Position numbers and translations under genes: made by a program. From contig RQOL01000616.1 of assembly GCA_013076295.1 (NCBI GenBank), forward strand, positions 2,232,001 through 2,296,000: a stretch of DNA of 64,000 bases, given 5' to 3'. This stretch comes from Sanderia malayensis (Eukaryota; Cnidaria; Scyphozoa; Semaeostomeae; Pelagiidae). The notes under the pieces were generated by a model. The model saw only the letters and a list, made by a program, of their open reading frames with translations, did not search any database and was not told where the DNA came from. Below are positions 13,901-24,888 of the stretch, in pieces (the stretch's first letter is position 1; each line of letters opens with the position of its first letter).

Positions 13901-15077
13901 TTTATATTGACCAATTCATTTTCAATCGTTTCAGGATACTATGTTGTATTCCTGTTCACTATTCTGGCTGAATTTGATTGCCATTCCTGTTATCACACTG
14001 TTTGTAGACTTCCTTTATCACGTGTAAGTACAATATACCATATCATTTACGCTTGTTCACTTGATACATTGTACATGTATTATATCATATTATAACTTAA
14101 TTGACATGCTTCCTGTTTTTCCTGCAGATGTCAGAGAACGTTTTTCAAGAATTCTAGACAATACGTCCAAGAACTGGAGCTGATAAAACAGGTGAGACAT
14201 CAACCACGATTACCTTTTTTCATCAAACTATTTTACATTGAATGCCCTCGTTCAGATCTTGTCCAACGAGTTTTGTATTTCCAGAGCTTCAAATATTTGG
14301 ACAAGTAATACATACATATAGGGATATGGAGCCCTGTCTGATGACACAATACCTGGATGACTACAGACCCCCGGGAACCATGCCTCTTTTCGTAAGATTA
14401 CCCATGGATTAAATGAGGTCATCGGGGGGTAAATGAAGAATGTGAAAATTCTTTTTTCCAGCTTGATCCCGAACAATGGTCCATCAATGAAAGTGGCCTT
14501 CCTGTAGAAAAAGAAATCAAGTTGCCAAGAAGGCCAACAGTTAGATCTGATCGTAAGTCAGACCTTTTTAATATCAACTTTCATGCAGGCACACCCACAA
14601 AGAATACAATATTGGTTGTTACTGAGAGTTTTAAAACTAACTCTGCCTACCATGGCATAAAAACTATATTTGCTGAGAAAGACAGTTCACTACAGTCTTA
14701 TAAATTTATAAAATATATATGTATATAAATATAGTGTATACACCTGTTGCTATATCTATATCATATATATTTAGTGTATATTTTTGTTGATATATAAATA
14801 TTGATATGAATTTAATTTTTATTTTTTCAAGGTGGATTTGCATTTTCACAAGAAGAAAATGGTCACATAGGCCAGGTGAGTTGTAATTCTTGAAACCATC
14901 CTGTGAGATTAATTTGTTTTACCGACACGAAAGGCATTTTGACACGCATGTAACCAAACACTGAAATATTTAGAATTATTCTTTATCACAATAACATTAT
15001 TATTATTATTTATCAATTTTCAGGGTGAGTTAATTCGTTTGTATGACACAAATTTGAAGAAACCAAGAGGAGATTAA
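1905..15077 (+). CDS. atp8a: ATP8A-type phospholipid-transporting P4-ATPase (flippase), 5' end missing
   Basis: Catalytic subunit of an aminophospholipid flippase, moving phosphatidylserine/ethanolamine to the cytosolic leaflet in Golgi, endosome or plasma membrane, normally with a CDC50 partner. Exons: 1905-2007, 2322-2421, 2676-2774, 3118-3163, 3281-3321, 4313-4386, 4557-4626, 5273-5326, 5506-5579, 5757-5827, 5917-5957, 6236-6362, 6595-6633, 6823-6914, 7110-7145, 7250-7327, 7490-7578, 7688-7742, 7979-8093, 8304-8386, 9073-9122, 9271-9340, 9478-9562, 9975-10417, 10617-10643, 10799-10881, 11091-11199, 11411-11488, 11730-11840, 12007-12081, 12251-12373, 12626-12704, 12952-13013, 13336-13392, 13659-13766, 13935-14023, 14128-14191, 14462-14552, 14832-14875, 15024-15077. 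They give 1128 residues in one frame, against about 1160 in vertebrate ATP8A. Seen: [14 protein letters not shown] after TM1, actuator [10 protein letters not shown]4 PISL, phosphorylation motif DKTGTLT (Asp near residue 388), [19 protein letters not shown], ten-helix layout and a C-terminal GFAFS tail motif. The first exon lacks a usable in-frame ATG. Confidence 0.95.
2026..2150. repeat. MITE with GTATTTCC-type inverted ends, flippase intron
   Basis: Inverted ends ACCGCATTTCCTTGACTAGG and its near reverse complement ending GGAAATATGGT enclose G-rich 'ggggcgctta' motifs. Related copies lie at 13126-13223, 23073 onward, 35723-35952 and 43751-43910. Confidence 0.6.
3493..3639. repeat. MITE family A, copy 1, flippase intron
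   Basis: A 147-bp element begins TACAGTAAAAACCCGCATAT and ends with the reverse complement, flanked by TA. The ends also share the adjoining AAGAACC. Copies 2 and 3 are at 12410-12550 and 20225-20370. The short length and lack of an ORF indicate a non-autonomous DNA transposon. Confidence 0.85.
4796..5226. repeat. ~35-bp minisatellite in flippase intron
   Basis: About a dozen tandem units of roughly 35 bp with the core CAGTATTCGAACCATTGACA followed by AGACTCGAACCCACG. The units differ by a few point changes (ATTCG/GTTCG, CACG/CATG/CCCG, TTGAC/TAGAC). They lie wholly inside the intron between exons 4557-4626 and 5273-5326. Antisense open frames of up to 149 aa arise only because the unit lacks stops. 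Confidence 0.92.
8690..8790 (-). repeat. Possible tRNA-derived SINE remnant
   Basis: On the minus strand, an A-box-like TAGAGCAGTCGGTAAAGC lies about 50 bases before a B-box-like GAGTTCGAGCCC, with tRNA spacing. On the plus strand at 8828-8870 a second B-box-like TTCGATTCCCC occurs. The cloverleaf pairing is poor, so I treat this as tRNA-like repeat debris in an intron rather than a functional tRNA. Confidence 0.35.
12410..12550. repeat. MITE family A, copy 2, flippase intron
   Basis: Ends ACAGTAAACACCGTGATATA and the inverted GTTCTTATACGCGGGTGTTT match the copies at 3493 and 20225 with point changes. It lies between exons 12251-12373 and 12626-12704, starting 37 bases past a donor site. Confidence 0.75.
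13126..13223. repeat. Short MITE with inverted ACCGTAAATCCTCGAATT ends
   Basis: Nearly perfect inverted repeat: ACCGTAAATCCTCGAATTAG at the left, and the inverse of AATTCAAGAATTTACGGT at the right, with runs of G and C inside. It lies in a flippase intron. Confidence 0.7.
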
Positions 15078-15903
15078 ATATAGCAATGACTTCGATAAGG
15101 TAACTTTTTTCATTTTTAACTTGATTTATGGTTATTTAGTCGTTCACCCATTATAATACACTGTCATGCCCTCTGGTGCATGCATTGCTTGTACATATGT
15201 ACCTATTTTAACATACATTCAAGTGTGTTCGGGCATGGGAATTGGTTCATGAGGTATTTTAGGTGATAGACATTTGACAGCACTAGTAATAGCGTATCTT
15301 TGTAGTGCGCGAGAGCCTCTTAATAGTTGGTTGGGTTACAATTTTCAATTTGCACAGCGTTTAGCAATGTTCATGTCTGGTTTTTTAACATCCACACGTT
15401 AATAAGCCAGATGATTTAATGGTGTTAATACTCACGTTATAATTATCTAATTTTTATTTAATGGTTTAAGAATGTGTGTTTTAATTTTGGTTGGGGAATG
15501 TTTAAGGTTCGGGTATTTTAATCTTCGAATTCGGGTTCTTTTGACGATTTTCCTATTTGCAATATTATTGGAAATTCATTTTTTTTAACGAATGGATAAT
15601 ACATCTATTAAAACACTTGACATTGTACAAGTTCTAAAAGCGATTGATTAATTCGAACAATTTTTTTTTAATTTTTCTTATTGGAAATTGATGCGTTTGG
15701 GTCGACTGTTTGGTTGTTTCGTGATCATATTCGAAATTGGAATAGTTGAACTCATTGGAATATTTGGGCTGAGTATTCAAGTATGATTATTATTTAAGTT
15801 AGTAGAGTCTTGTCTTGAGCTGATTTCAATAGTTACCACTGGAACATACTGGATTCTTGGCTGCCATTAAAATTGTTATAGATCGAGTTATCTTACGTCA
15901 AAT
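15078..15903. other. Flippase 3' UTR and spacer
   Basis: AT-rich non-coding sequence. A GTAACT donor-like site about 23 bases after the flippase stop could begin a 3' UTR intron, but I cannot identify the partner acceptor. No other feature is visible before the ORF at 15904. Confidence 0.5.
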
Positions 15904-16998
15904 ATGAAAAGATTCGACGCTCCACAAATCCATGTTCCCAATTTTTACAACATGAAAGGGTGCGAGGAAGAAAACAACTTATTAACAACCAAAGCTGGAT
16001 CAATGAAGATGGCCTGTTTACCATTCTGTTTAAAGTTGAAAGACGACTCTGAGAGATCTGTAAGATTGAGTGAAGGAAAGGTTGCCACAACGACAGACGA
16101 TTGTACGAATAACGAAGTCAAGAACATATCAGAGAATGGGGGACAATGTGTTTCGCCAGTTGGCTGCGCGTTTACGAGCGAAAATTCGGAGCACGTAATT
16201 TGTAGTTACGACAACTTCGACGATCAGTTACGAGACTGCGACGGGGAGATTATTAAACAAATAACATCGTCTTCAGCATCCGAAACATCAATTGAGGATA
16301 AAGCTGTAATAAAATGCACAGACGAAGAAGAAAACAAAGATTATCAAGCTAAGACAACATGTTTGGTTGGTGAACAATCTGGAGGCCTGCTGGCGAGAGC
16401 AGCTAAGGATAAACAGGAAATTCTAGGAAGCCTTGGGCGAGAGATTGCTATCAGTGAAAGCTTACATAACTATGTTCAGCAGGCAAGAAAACAACATCTG
16501 CGCCCACTTGAAATTAGATCCAAGACAGGTTGTGGTGAAGCTTCATTAACAGTGAAAAATGAACAGAATGTAACTGGATGTGATACATCAATTCTTGGTC
16601 GCTCATTTGGGAGAGTTGCGCGAATCATACCAGGTTTAAGCAACAGACAAAGGCAGCGGAAGGTATTGGTTGATGTTAGATTGCCAGTGGTACCGTATAC
16701 GCATGCTGAAAAGCAAACAGTGGCTGCTGAATTGGGTAGAGAAGATTTGAAATCAGCGGATGAGTTGATATCAATGGAGCTTCTAAATGAAAATGAGGAT
16801 GAGGCGATGATGAGCAAGGAGATTAGAAAGTCAAATAAACAAGTGAATAAGAAAGATGAGTTTAAAGAAAACAATAAAGTTGGTGATAATAATGAAGTGA
16901 AAAAATACGAGAATAGAAGCAATGAAATAATGACTTATGATGAAGATGAAATTATCATGATGGAAATGATCGAAAAGGAATTCTCTTCACCAAACTGA
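15904..16998 (+). CDS. Unidentified single-exon protein, 364 aa
   Basis: A 364-codon open frame begins ATGAAAAGATTC and ends TGA, with an AATAAA signal about 9 bases after the stop, so it could be a complete intron-poor gene. I do not recognise the family. The N-terminal half is mixed and Cys-containing. Residues about 235-300 hold a basic/hydrophobic stretch (GRSFGRVARIIPGLSNRQRQ, then VLVDVRLPVVPYTH). The C-terminal 80 residues are highly charged, Lys/Glu/Asn-rich, and end with an acidic methionine-rich segment (DEDEIIMMEMIEKEF). There is no signal peptide or membrane segment. It could also be the large last exon of a spliced gene, or less likely a downstream exon of a flippase-locus transcript. 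A 364-codon frame in AT-rich DNA is unlikely by chance. Confidence 0.7.
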   Translation: MKRFDAPQIHVPNFYNMKGCEEENNLLTTKAGSMKMACLPFCLKLKDDSERSVRLSEGKVATTTDDCTNNEVKNISENGGQCVSPVGCAFTSENSEHVICSYDNFDDQLRDCDGEIIKQITSSSASETSIEDKAVIKCTDEEENKDYQAKTTCLVGEQSGGLLARAAKDKQEILGSLGREIAISESLHNYVQQARKQHLRPLEIRSKTGCGEASLTVKNEQNVTGCDTSILGRSFGRVARIIPGLSNRQRQRKVLVDVRLPVVPYTHAEKQTVAAELGREDLKSADELISMELLNENEDEAMMSKEIRKSNKQVNKKDEFKENNKVGDNNEVKKYENRSNEIMTYDEDEIIMMEMIEKEFSSPN

Positions 16999-19527
16999 CA
17001 CGTAAATAAACTTTATTTAGTGAAACTAATTCTATACTATTTTGATTTCGGACTCTTCGTTTGGGTAAGAGGGAAATTGCCATGTAACATATAGATTAAA
17101 GGATTGCAAATATCCCATGGGGAGGTAGAAAGTAGCTACTTTACAATGCCAGAAGCTCGTAAAACCAGGGAAAATTATAAGATGAAACAGGTTGATGGAT
17201 CGTATGCTTCGTTCATTGTATACTGCTGATATTTACTTGTTAAAATCGAGGCTTATTTCGCGAGGTGAGATTCCACTTTTTGTGTTTTAGCATTATTTAC
17301 TGCCTTTGATGTTTAAATATTAATGCATGTATCTTTCGACCTGTTTGTTTGGAGGGTCATGTATTAGTTATGCAGGAAGGGTTATTCTCCACACCGTCAT
17401 TGTGTTTGGCTGTGAAATGGCAGAGACTCCAAACAAATGGTAGCAGAGATTGAACAATGTCAGTCAAATACCATACAGATATCCAGGAAACAAAATCTGC
17501 AGAAATTCAGCTAGAGCCGTACAAAGAGTGGAAAGCAGATGGCTCAACACAATTTGCTTTTTTCAGCTGAATGTTTTCAGCAAATGTCATTTGGTATGGA
17601 TATTTGTCGTGAATAAGCTTTTGAGAATTTCGTATTGTGAGAAGTTTTGCGTAATAAAATTTCGCGAATTTTGGGTAAACACGCGAGAATCGTGAAACTG
17701 TCTTTCCGCAAAAGTTTCTTCCTTTCAAGCAAAGTGACCCCCATGTCATTGTCATTGCAAATCAAAAAGAATCAACCTAGATGAAGCGTTTGGCAACAAC
17801 GTGACGAAATAAACAACTTATAATTACGGTGGTGATTTTGATTCACGAGAAAAAACGGGGAAAACAGCAAAAAGAAATTCAACACTGATTATGGTATGAC
17901 GAATGTATGACAACTAATGGCTCACGTGTCACATTAACATCACAGGTGAGATGATTGGAACATTTGCTGGTATTTTACTGTGTATAGTAAGTGTTTTTTC
18001 GATATTTAACTAATGCAATAATTCACACAAGAAACACAACCTGTAAAGACCGGTATTTTCTCTGAATGCCTGAAATGTTTCATGGTATGGATTTAGATTT
18101 ACGAAAAATTCAACAAAATGAGAATTTTTTTCTGTTTATCTTTACAGCGGTGCGTTCCTTTTGAATAGAAAAAGACTGAATTTGGTTTAGAAATAGCTCA
18201 TCCAGTTTTTTATTTGTGGCAAATTTGAACACATTGGCTTGCTCAAAATGTAAGTAAATGGATATTATTGTTATTATTTATTTCTTCTTGGAAAATGTCC
18301 ATGAATCTTAAGGTTCTTTTTATCTCCAAAGTTTATTGAACTTAAACACATATTTAACAGTCTATTTTTCTTGAAGGTTCAGAATTGCTTGGCATATGTA
18401 CGACAGGGAAGTATTTTATTCAATATGTAATCAATTATAGCCAGCTGGACAAATAAGCGTTGTAAAATGCTTCAGAATGACCACGACACTCTAACTGACG
18501 TAGAATATCTCCGTTTTATGTGAAACCATTCCTGCGAGGAACTGCGGAGGAGAGAACATTTTAATACTTACAAAAGTTTACTTTCCTTTCCTTCGAGAAT
18601 CAATTATGATGTTTTATTTTTATTTTTCAGTTGAAGATGGAGCTCAAATAAGAAGAAGAAGAACGGGGACGAAAGACGGAGGAGCCATCTTGGGAATACC
18701 ACATATTCCCTTGGGAATAAAATCTCCAGGGAATAAATCCCTTGGGAATAAAATCTATTCCCTTGGGAATAAAATCTATTCCCTTGGGAATAAAATCTCT
18801 AGAGAATAAATCCCTTGGGAATAAAATCTATTCCCTTGGGAATTAAACCCCTAGAGAATAAATCCCTTGGGATTAAATTCTATTCCCTTGGGAATAAAAT
18901 CTCTAGAGAATAAATCCCTTGGGAATAAAATCTATTCCCTTGGGAATTAAATCCCTAGAGAATAATTCCCTTGGGAATAAACCTATTCCCTTGGGAATAC
19001 CACCCATTGAAGTATCCTATTTCTAAGGGAATACCACCTCTTCCCTTGGAGTCCTACCTATTCCCTTGGTAATAGCTCCCACTAATTTATAGAAAACTCA
19101 GATGAACAAAAATGAATAAAATGGAATTATATAATGAATAATATGTAGAGGTGCGATTCTTTACCAACATTCAGCTTATTTCAGAGCAATGTAATGTGAA
19201 ACTTCTTTAGCTGCAAATAACAAAATAACCAATTAAAGACGTAAAGATAATGGCAATTTAAAAGAATATAATAAAAGAAATATAATATAATAAGTTTAGA
19301 TAAGCATGATTATAAAGAAACACAGTTGCTAACCCTTGTAAACCTCGCCATAGTCTTCCAATATTCTTTGAATTCCAAACCAATAAAATCTTCAACTGAC
19401 GATCTTTGATAAACTCAACAAATAGTTCTTTTGATTCTTCGATGTTTACTCAAAAAGTTTGTACAATAATAACCAGCACAAAAGACTGTATGATAAAAAT
19501 ATTTAAAACAAACTTACGCATAAAATG
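16999..19527. other. Intergenic region
   Basis: Between the 364-aa ORF and the 3' end of EXOSC9. I see no gene. It contains the 18690-19075 tandem array and otherwise AT-rich sequence. Short open frames near 17450-17765 overlap on opposite strands and show no splice or family signal. Confidence 0.6.
18690..19075. repeat. Tandem array of CCCTTGGGAATAAAATCT units
   Basis: Roughly 18 to 21-bp units based on TTCCCTTGGGAATAAAATCT, alternating with CTAGAGAATAAAT variants, repeated about 18 times and degrading at the right end. The half-palindromic TTCCCTTGGGAA could make hairpins. The units contain AATAAA repeatedly. Confidence 0.9.
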
Positions 19528-22500
19528 TTAAACCTTAGCGACCTTTTTCTTTCTTTTCTTTTTCTTTTCTGTTTTATCTTGGTTATTCTGGTTATTTTTC
19601 TTCGACGATAGTTCAGTTGGTTTTTGTTGTGTGTTCTTAACTTTCGACTTGTCATTTATGCTTGTCTCTGGATCAATATTCTCGTTGTCAACTTCAATCG
19701 GTTGACTACAATAAATAATATTAAAGAATAAATGTTTGAATGAAATATTTCGAATTATTGCACTATTTAACAGTACATTCAAAGGTGTCAGCAAAGGCAA
19801 TCTGTCCACAGCGTTTCAAATCCATTAATGCACACATGAAGTTCATTCGCAAGTATAAAGACTAACAAATTAGTGTAATGAGTTGAATGACGACCCCCTG
19901 GCGTTAACCAATTTCGTACTACTTATCAATGAATGAAAGATTGATAACCGGGGAGTAAGTGATAAGAACATGACGTACCCTTTGCTGAGGCCAAGGTCTT
20001 CAGAGGTTAGTTGAACTGTTTCTTCCTCCTCACTTTCCATGGCATCTAAGAAAAAAAACAACTTGATCTATAACATACAGTTTTGCCAAGCCAATGCATG
20101 CATGTACCTTGAGCGTTTATATAAACCCATGCTTGTAACAATTTTGAGACATCGTATACTGTTGCTGTGAGTACTAAGTCCGAGACCAAGTAATGACAAT
20201 ATATATTTATTTATTTATTATTTATACGGTAAAAACCCGCATATAAGAACCAATGGATTAAGAACCTCCAGGGTGATTTTTCTGCTCAAAGCAAGAGAAG
20301 AAACAATAGCCCATTGTCTTGGAACAATAAGCTGGAAGGAAAATTTACAGGTTCTTATATGCGGGTTTTTGAATTTTGAAATTGCGGTTGTGATCTTACC
20401 TAAATAATTCACTGCTTAACTTATACAATAACATATAATATAATTCTTACCGTCTAAAATAATATAATCATCTTCTTTTGATCGAATTTCGGTGTTATTT
20501 TCTATCATTTCATCATCACTACCGTCATCGTCACTAATAACCCAACTGCTGGACTTTGCATCCCCAATATTTCCAATGTCCGAAGCCTAAAACATAAAAA
20601 ATCCAAGTCAGCAATGCCTTACTTAAATGCCATTATGTATGTGAATCTTATATATATGAAACTAAATAAATGCAAACCTTTAAGGATACCTTTGAAGTTT
20701 GTGGGCTTCTTTCGAGTTAAGAATCGTACGAGACTACTAAAATTCATTACTCGAATATTAAAAAATATACTTGATAAATCATTAATAATGCCGTCATTGA
20801 AACCGCAACGAAAAGATACCTATTAGTCTTTATACTTCCGATAACGTCTGCAAAAATACGAAATAATATTCAAGAGACATAAGTTGCAACTATAAATGGT
20901 GGAGTTATTTTAGTATTATTTGCACTATCAGCATCCTTCTTTCATTCAAATGAAACTTGTCAATTCATACGATAAGATATTATTTAAAATGAGAGTTACC
21001 TGTGGTTACTCTACTTGACTCCGTAACATCCAAATTGGTTGGTTCGGCAACAGTTTTTGTGATGGCTGTATCCTTAATATCATCTCCAACAGATCGTTTA
21101 GCAAAGTCTTTTGGAGGAAACCTAAACAGAAAATATCAAGTGAATATGCTGACAATGATCTCAGTGTTACAACAAATGTTTTCATCTGTTTCCAGCTCAT
21201 TGCTACAGCTAATCATTTCACCCAACGCTTGGAGCAGAACCCAATAGTTGAAGCCAATTTTAGACAATATTTCCAGCTATTTCAAGCTATATTTTGCACG
21301 TAATTGTAACCGATGCATGCCTCATCTTGTCAAACAAATAATAAAACAAAAGAATTATAACAGAGTTCAAAGAATTAGAAAACCTTTTGATGTTATCCTT
21401 TTCAAGACATTTCCTGATCAATTCGGTGATCTCTTCGACTTTTGCGATTGCGACATTGCAACACGTCATGATCTTAAAATAAAACAATTAAAGGATAAAG
21501 ACAAATTACCAGAAATAAGTACACATAAACGTACATATGTGGAGGTATACTCCTCAAGTTCTTGTTAATTCTATACCTGATCAGAATGAAGAGGAACGCC
21601 CGCCATTTTTGCGCAACATATTTCTGAATGAGAATTCATTGCCATAGTCATGTGACCATCAATAACAATTTCTTCTAATTCAGTTGGATCTATGATTGGT
21701 GTATCTCTAGAAATGAAATCATTATATTACAACATGTATACACACAATTGACATCCAATGTCCCAAACATTCGCTTTCTCGAACGATTTTCTATTTCTCC
21801 TATTTTTGATTGAGTGGACAAAGGTATGGAAACGATAATCAAAATGGCGCCTAACCACAGGTCATTGGTTCCTGCAACAAAGTTTTGTGATTATTTTGCC
21901 TGGCATCAATTTTAATTAACGATAAAGTACGTACGTTCGTTCGTAAAGTACGTAAATAACGATAAAATTATTCTCTTCTACAAAAATTATGCACAAAAAG
22001 TGCGTTGCAGTGCGTGGACGAAAATTTTCAAATCGAAATAAAAGTGGTCTTAAAAAATTGTTAAAATTCATAAGTTTTTGAAAAGAAAAACAACACATCT
22101 TTTTGCTAGGTGGTCAATGCAAGAAAAAGGTGGTCAGTAGTACGATAAAGGTGGTCAGTTTCAACTTGCTTCGAATGGCTAAATTTTCGTCAAAAAGTGT
22201 GTTGGGTATTAAATAGACAAGTCGGTAATGTCCAGTGCTCTCTCAAACGCTATCACTTCAAATGGAAGTTCGAGTCCCGCCATGGAAAATATTTTTTAAA
22301 GATTTCTAATGCTTCTAAAGATTTTGGCAATGAAGCAAAAACGATTTGTAAAGCCAATTATATTTAGAAAGGCCTGATAACTTACAGCGTTACACACCAA
22401 ACGCTCATGGCGTGTATTGAATTAACGTTAAAATAAAAATGATATTATTGTAGTCACCGTTGTTCAATGAATCCAAATGTGACACAAACGGGGATGTGGT

Positions 22501-24636
22501 GTACATTGAGTGGAATTGGTTCTTTGTCTTCCGGCGGATGCTGGAAAAAAATAACGACTTTGAAAGATATTGAAAATTTATTTTAAAGAAATTATAGTTT
22601 CATTAATTTAGCTTCCTACACACACGCACAGAAACATTAAAACGAAGCGAAATAAGAAAAAGAATCAGAAAGCTGCATCAATTGCGCATGCGGTTGCAAA
22701 GTTCGAGCCGAGCGCCATTTTTTGCAGAAATATAGGCTTCAATGCACAAGCAATATTTTGGTTTAAAATAAACGACGAAGAAATTATAAAAGAATGGATA
22801 ATTCCAGACTCACAATGGTAACATCTTTGCCATGTACAGATACATCTGGACGTCTGCAAATTAAAACGAAGAACAATTCATCTGCAGCCATATTGAAAAA
22901 GACATCTTTCTAAATTACCCATTCCAAACGAAACTTAAATTTTCTCGCCTCACAACATGCAAAGCGACCACAATGCAATACGCGCTAAAGCCTCGTTTTC
23001 AAAGCCGCAAGCCTCGTTGTCATACAGACAATTTTGGGGCTTGTGTTCAAATCAAGCTGGAGAAAAAACAATGTACCCTATTTCCGCTAATTAGCATTCA
23101 CTCTCTATTAACCACCCTCTCCAATAATCATCCACCGCAAAATAAAATGGCGGGCCCCTCCTTTAAGCTCTCCCCTTAGATAAAAGCCCAGCCAATTTTG
23201 CTAAACATTGCCCAGGTGCTTATTAAAGGGGACATGGTATGATTATACAAAAAAAATGAAAAATGGTGATTTTCTCTGATAAGTGTTTCATGTCTTACCT
23301 AAAATGTGCCAAGGCAGTTATGGCTGCAATGCAAGCACAATCCAAAATATTGCCAGCATCATCAAGTACTTGTATGTCCACTCTTAAGCACCAGACCTGG
23401 TTTAAAGATTGAGATATTTTAAGGAAAAAATATGCTTAGTATTAAGATTGAGAATCTTAAAACAATTTTAGGAAATGAGTCTTTTTGCCTTAGAGATGTA
23501 AATTTCAGCATGTCTTAAAATAGATTGTCATTTTGTATGGATATTTTTGGTGTTAGAATCAATAAAGTTTCACCTTTTCGCCAGCCAAAATGCACAAAGA
23601 CTCCAAATCAATGGGCCTTGATTCCCTCAAACATCTTTCAATGAAACGATTCATTTCCGTTGAATAATCTGAAGGCCTGAAAGACAATTTGAAAACATGA
23701 GATACAAATGAAAATCTTATTGACCCCAAGCACACATTCTAATCTTCTAACTGTACCCCAGTCTACTAGCATGGAAGAATTTGACAAAGTCTTGCACATG
23801 CAGGGACTAGAATTTATTTGTATATAGTGGGCAGCTTAATCCCTGTATCACAAGGTCTCTCTTTTTGGACATGTACTTGTGTGCAAGTACAAGATCTAAT
23901 TTCCAAGGAGCACTTGCAAATTGCTTTGTGCACGAAGTTTGCCCACTCTGCAAACCCTGAACTAAAATACTTTCAGTGAGTATCAGAAATTTCTTTTGTC
24001 CATTCTTTTGATAAAATTTGCTCTATTTGTTTTACCAAGTCTTATAGTTTCCATGCAGGATTTGATCTTAGTCCATAAATATGGCTTTACCTGCCACTTT
24101 CAAAAGCTGGAGAGGCCATTGGTGACAATTCTAAATTAAGAAATAATTGTCCTTCTGTTGCACGATTCTGTTTTGGCTTCACAACCTCACACGTCACTTG
24201 TGCCAAGCACCTGAAATGAATGGGTTACTGTTTTAATTATCTAAATTCAGCTTTAGTTAGAAAATGATAGTTCTCAAAAATTACGGGGGAAGAAAAGAAA
24301 ACGCAATTTTTTTATGATGTTACCTCGTGTTCCCAAGACATACTTCACAATGTCCAAATGATTCCCCAAATGATATTCTTAACTTTCTAAAATCGTAATG
24401 CTTTCTTCCATCAAGCCGCTAAAAACAAAAAAGGAAGTTTTAAATAAATGATTTTTTACAATTATTTGGGCCTGTCATTATTATTAGGCCAACCAGGTCA
24501 ACCTTGGCTTTGATAAAAGATGGAACAAGGAATACAACGTGAAATACATGGAATATATACATACGATTCCATGATCAATTGCATTTAGTGCAAAGTCTTT
24601 CTCACAATTTGATCTAGTAACGCTACTTGTTTTCAT
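19528..24636 (-). CDS. EXOSC9: Exosome complex component EXOSC9 (RRP45)
   Basis: RNase PH-like subunit of the RNA exosome core ring, acting in nuclear and cytoplasmic 3'-5' RNA decay and rRNA processing; animal orthologues are catalytically inert. Exons in transcript order: 24565-24636, 24324-24418, 24091-24210, 23574-23676, 23299-23396, 22814-22853, 22458-22540, 21577-21706, 21384-21472, 21000-21121, 20820-20847, 20690-20708, 20451-20586, 19979-20045, 19528-19705. Phases agree throughout and give 459 aa (human 439). Seen: NCEKDFALNAIDHGIRLDGR at the N terminus, RISFGE, RATEG, MNRFIERCLRESRPIDLESL, LCILAGEKVWCLRVDIQVLD and PLNVHHIPVCVTFGF, all typical of RRP45. After about residue 280 the protein becomes an acidic tail (SWVISDDDGSDDE), then a very basic Lys-rich end that looks like a nuclear signal. 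The 28-nt and 19-nt exons rest on splice sites and phase only. The start is the first in-frame ATG and matches the family. Confidence 0.95.
20225..20370. repeat. MITE family A, copy 3, EXOSC9 intron
   Basis: About 146 bp with inverted ends GGTAAAAACCCGCATATAAG and CTTATATGCGGGTTTTT. It is nearly identical at its left end to copy 1 in the flippase gene, including 'aatggattaagaacct', so the two copies come from one family. Confidence 0.85.
22200..22290 (+). repeat. Possible tRNA-derived SINE remnant
   Basis: In an EXOSC9 intron, CAAGTCGGTAATGTC (A-box-like) is followed about 45 bases later by GGAAGTTCGAGTCCCGCC (good B-box). No convincing acceptor stem is seen, so a degraded SINE is more likely than a tRNA gene. 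Confidence 0.35.
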
Positions 24637-24888
24637 ATTTAAAATTTAAGTTGTTGCAAAATTATAAACCCAGAAATGGAGCAATGGAAAAGCATGCCTT
24701 CGAGAAAAGGGTGATTAATATCAACAGTCAAAAGAAGGTGATACTGTACGGTCGTGTGTGTTAGCACCCTCATTGGTTGGCACATTATATTCAGCTTTTA
24801 ATGTATACTAAGCTCACGTGGCGAGAGAGAAGGAACAACAACAACGCAACAACATGGAAATTTCAAATAAACTGAAAAGGAGAGCATC
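24637..24888. promoter_or_regulatory. Divergent promoter between EXOSC9 and PRORP
   Basis: Only 252 bp separate the two start codons, which point away from each other. The spacer must hold both transcription starts and 5' UTRs. No TATA box is in a clear position; a CACGTG E-box-like motif occurs at about 24814. The head-to-head arrangement suggests a shared bidirectional promoter. Confidence 0.6.

Noticed and set aside
16476..16922. Minus-strand ORF of 148 aa
   Set aside because: Shadow of the 364-codon plus-strand gene, with Ser/Phe/Leu-rich composition typical of an antisense frame.
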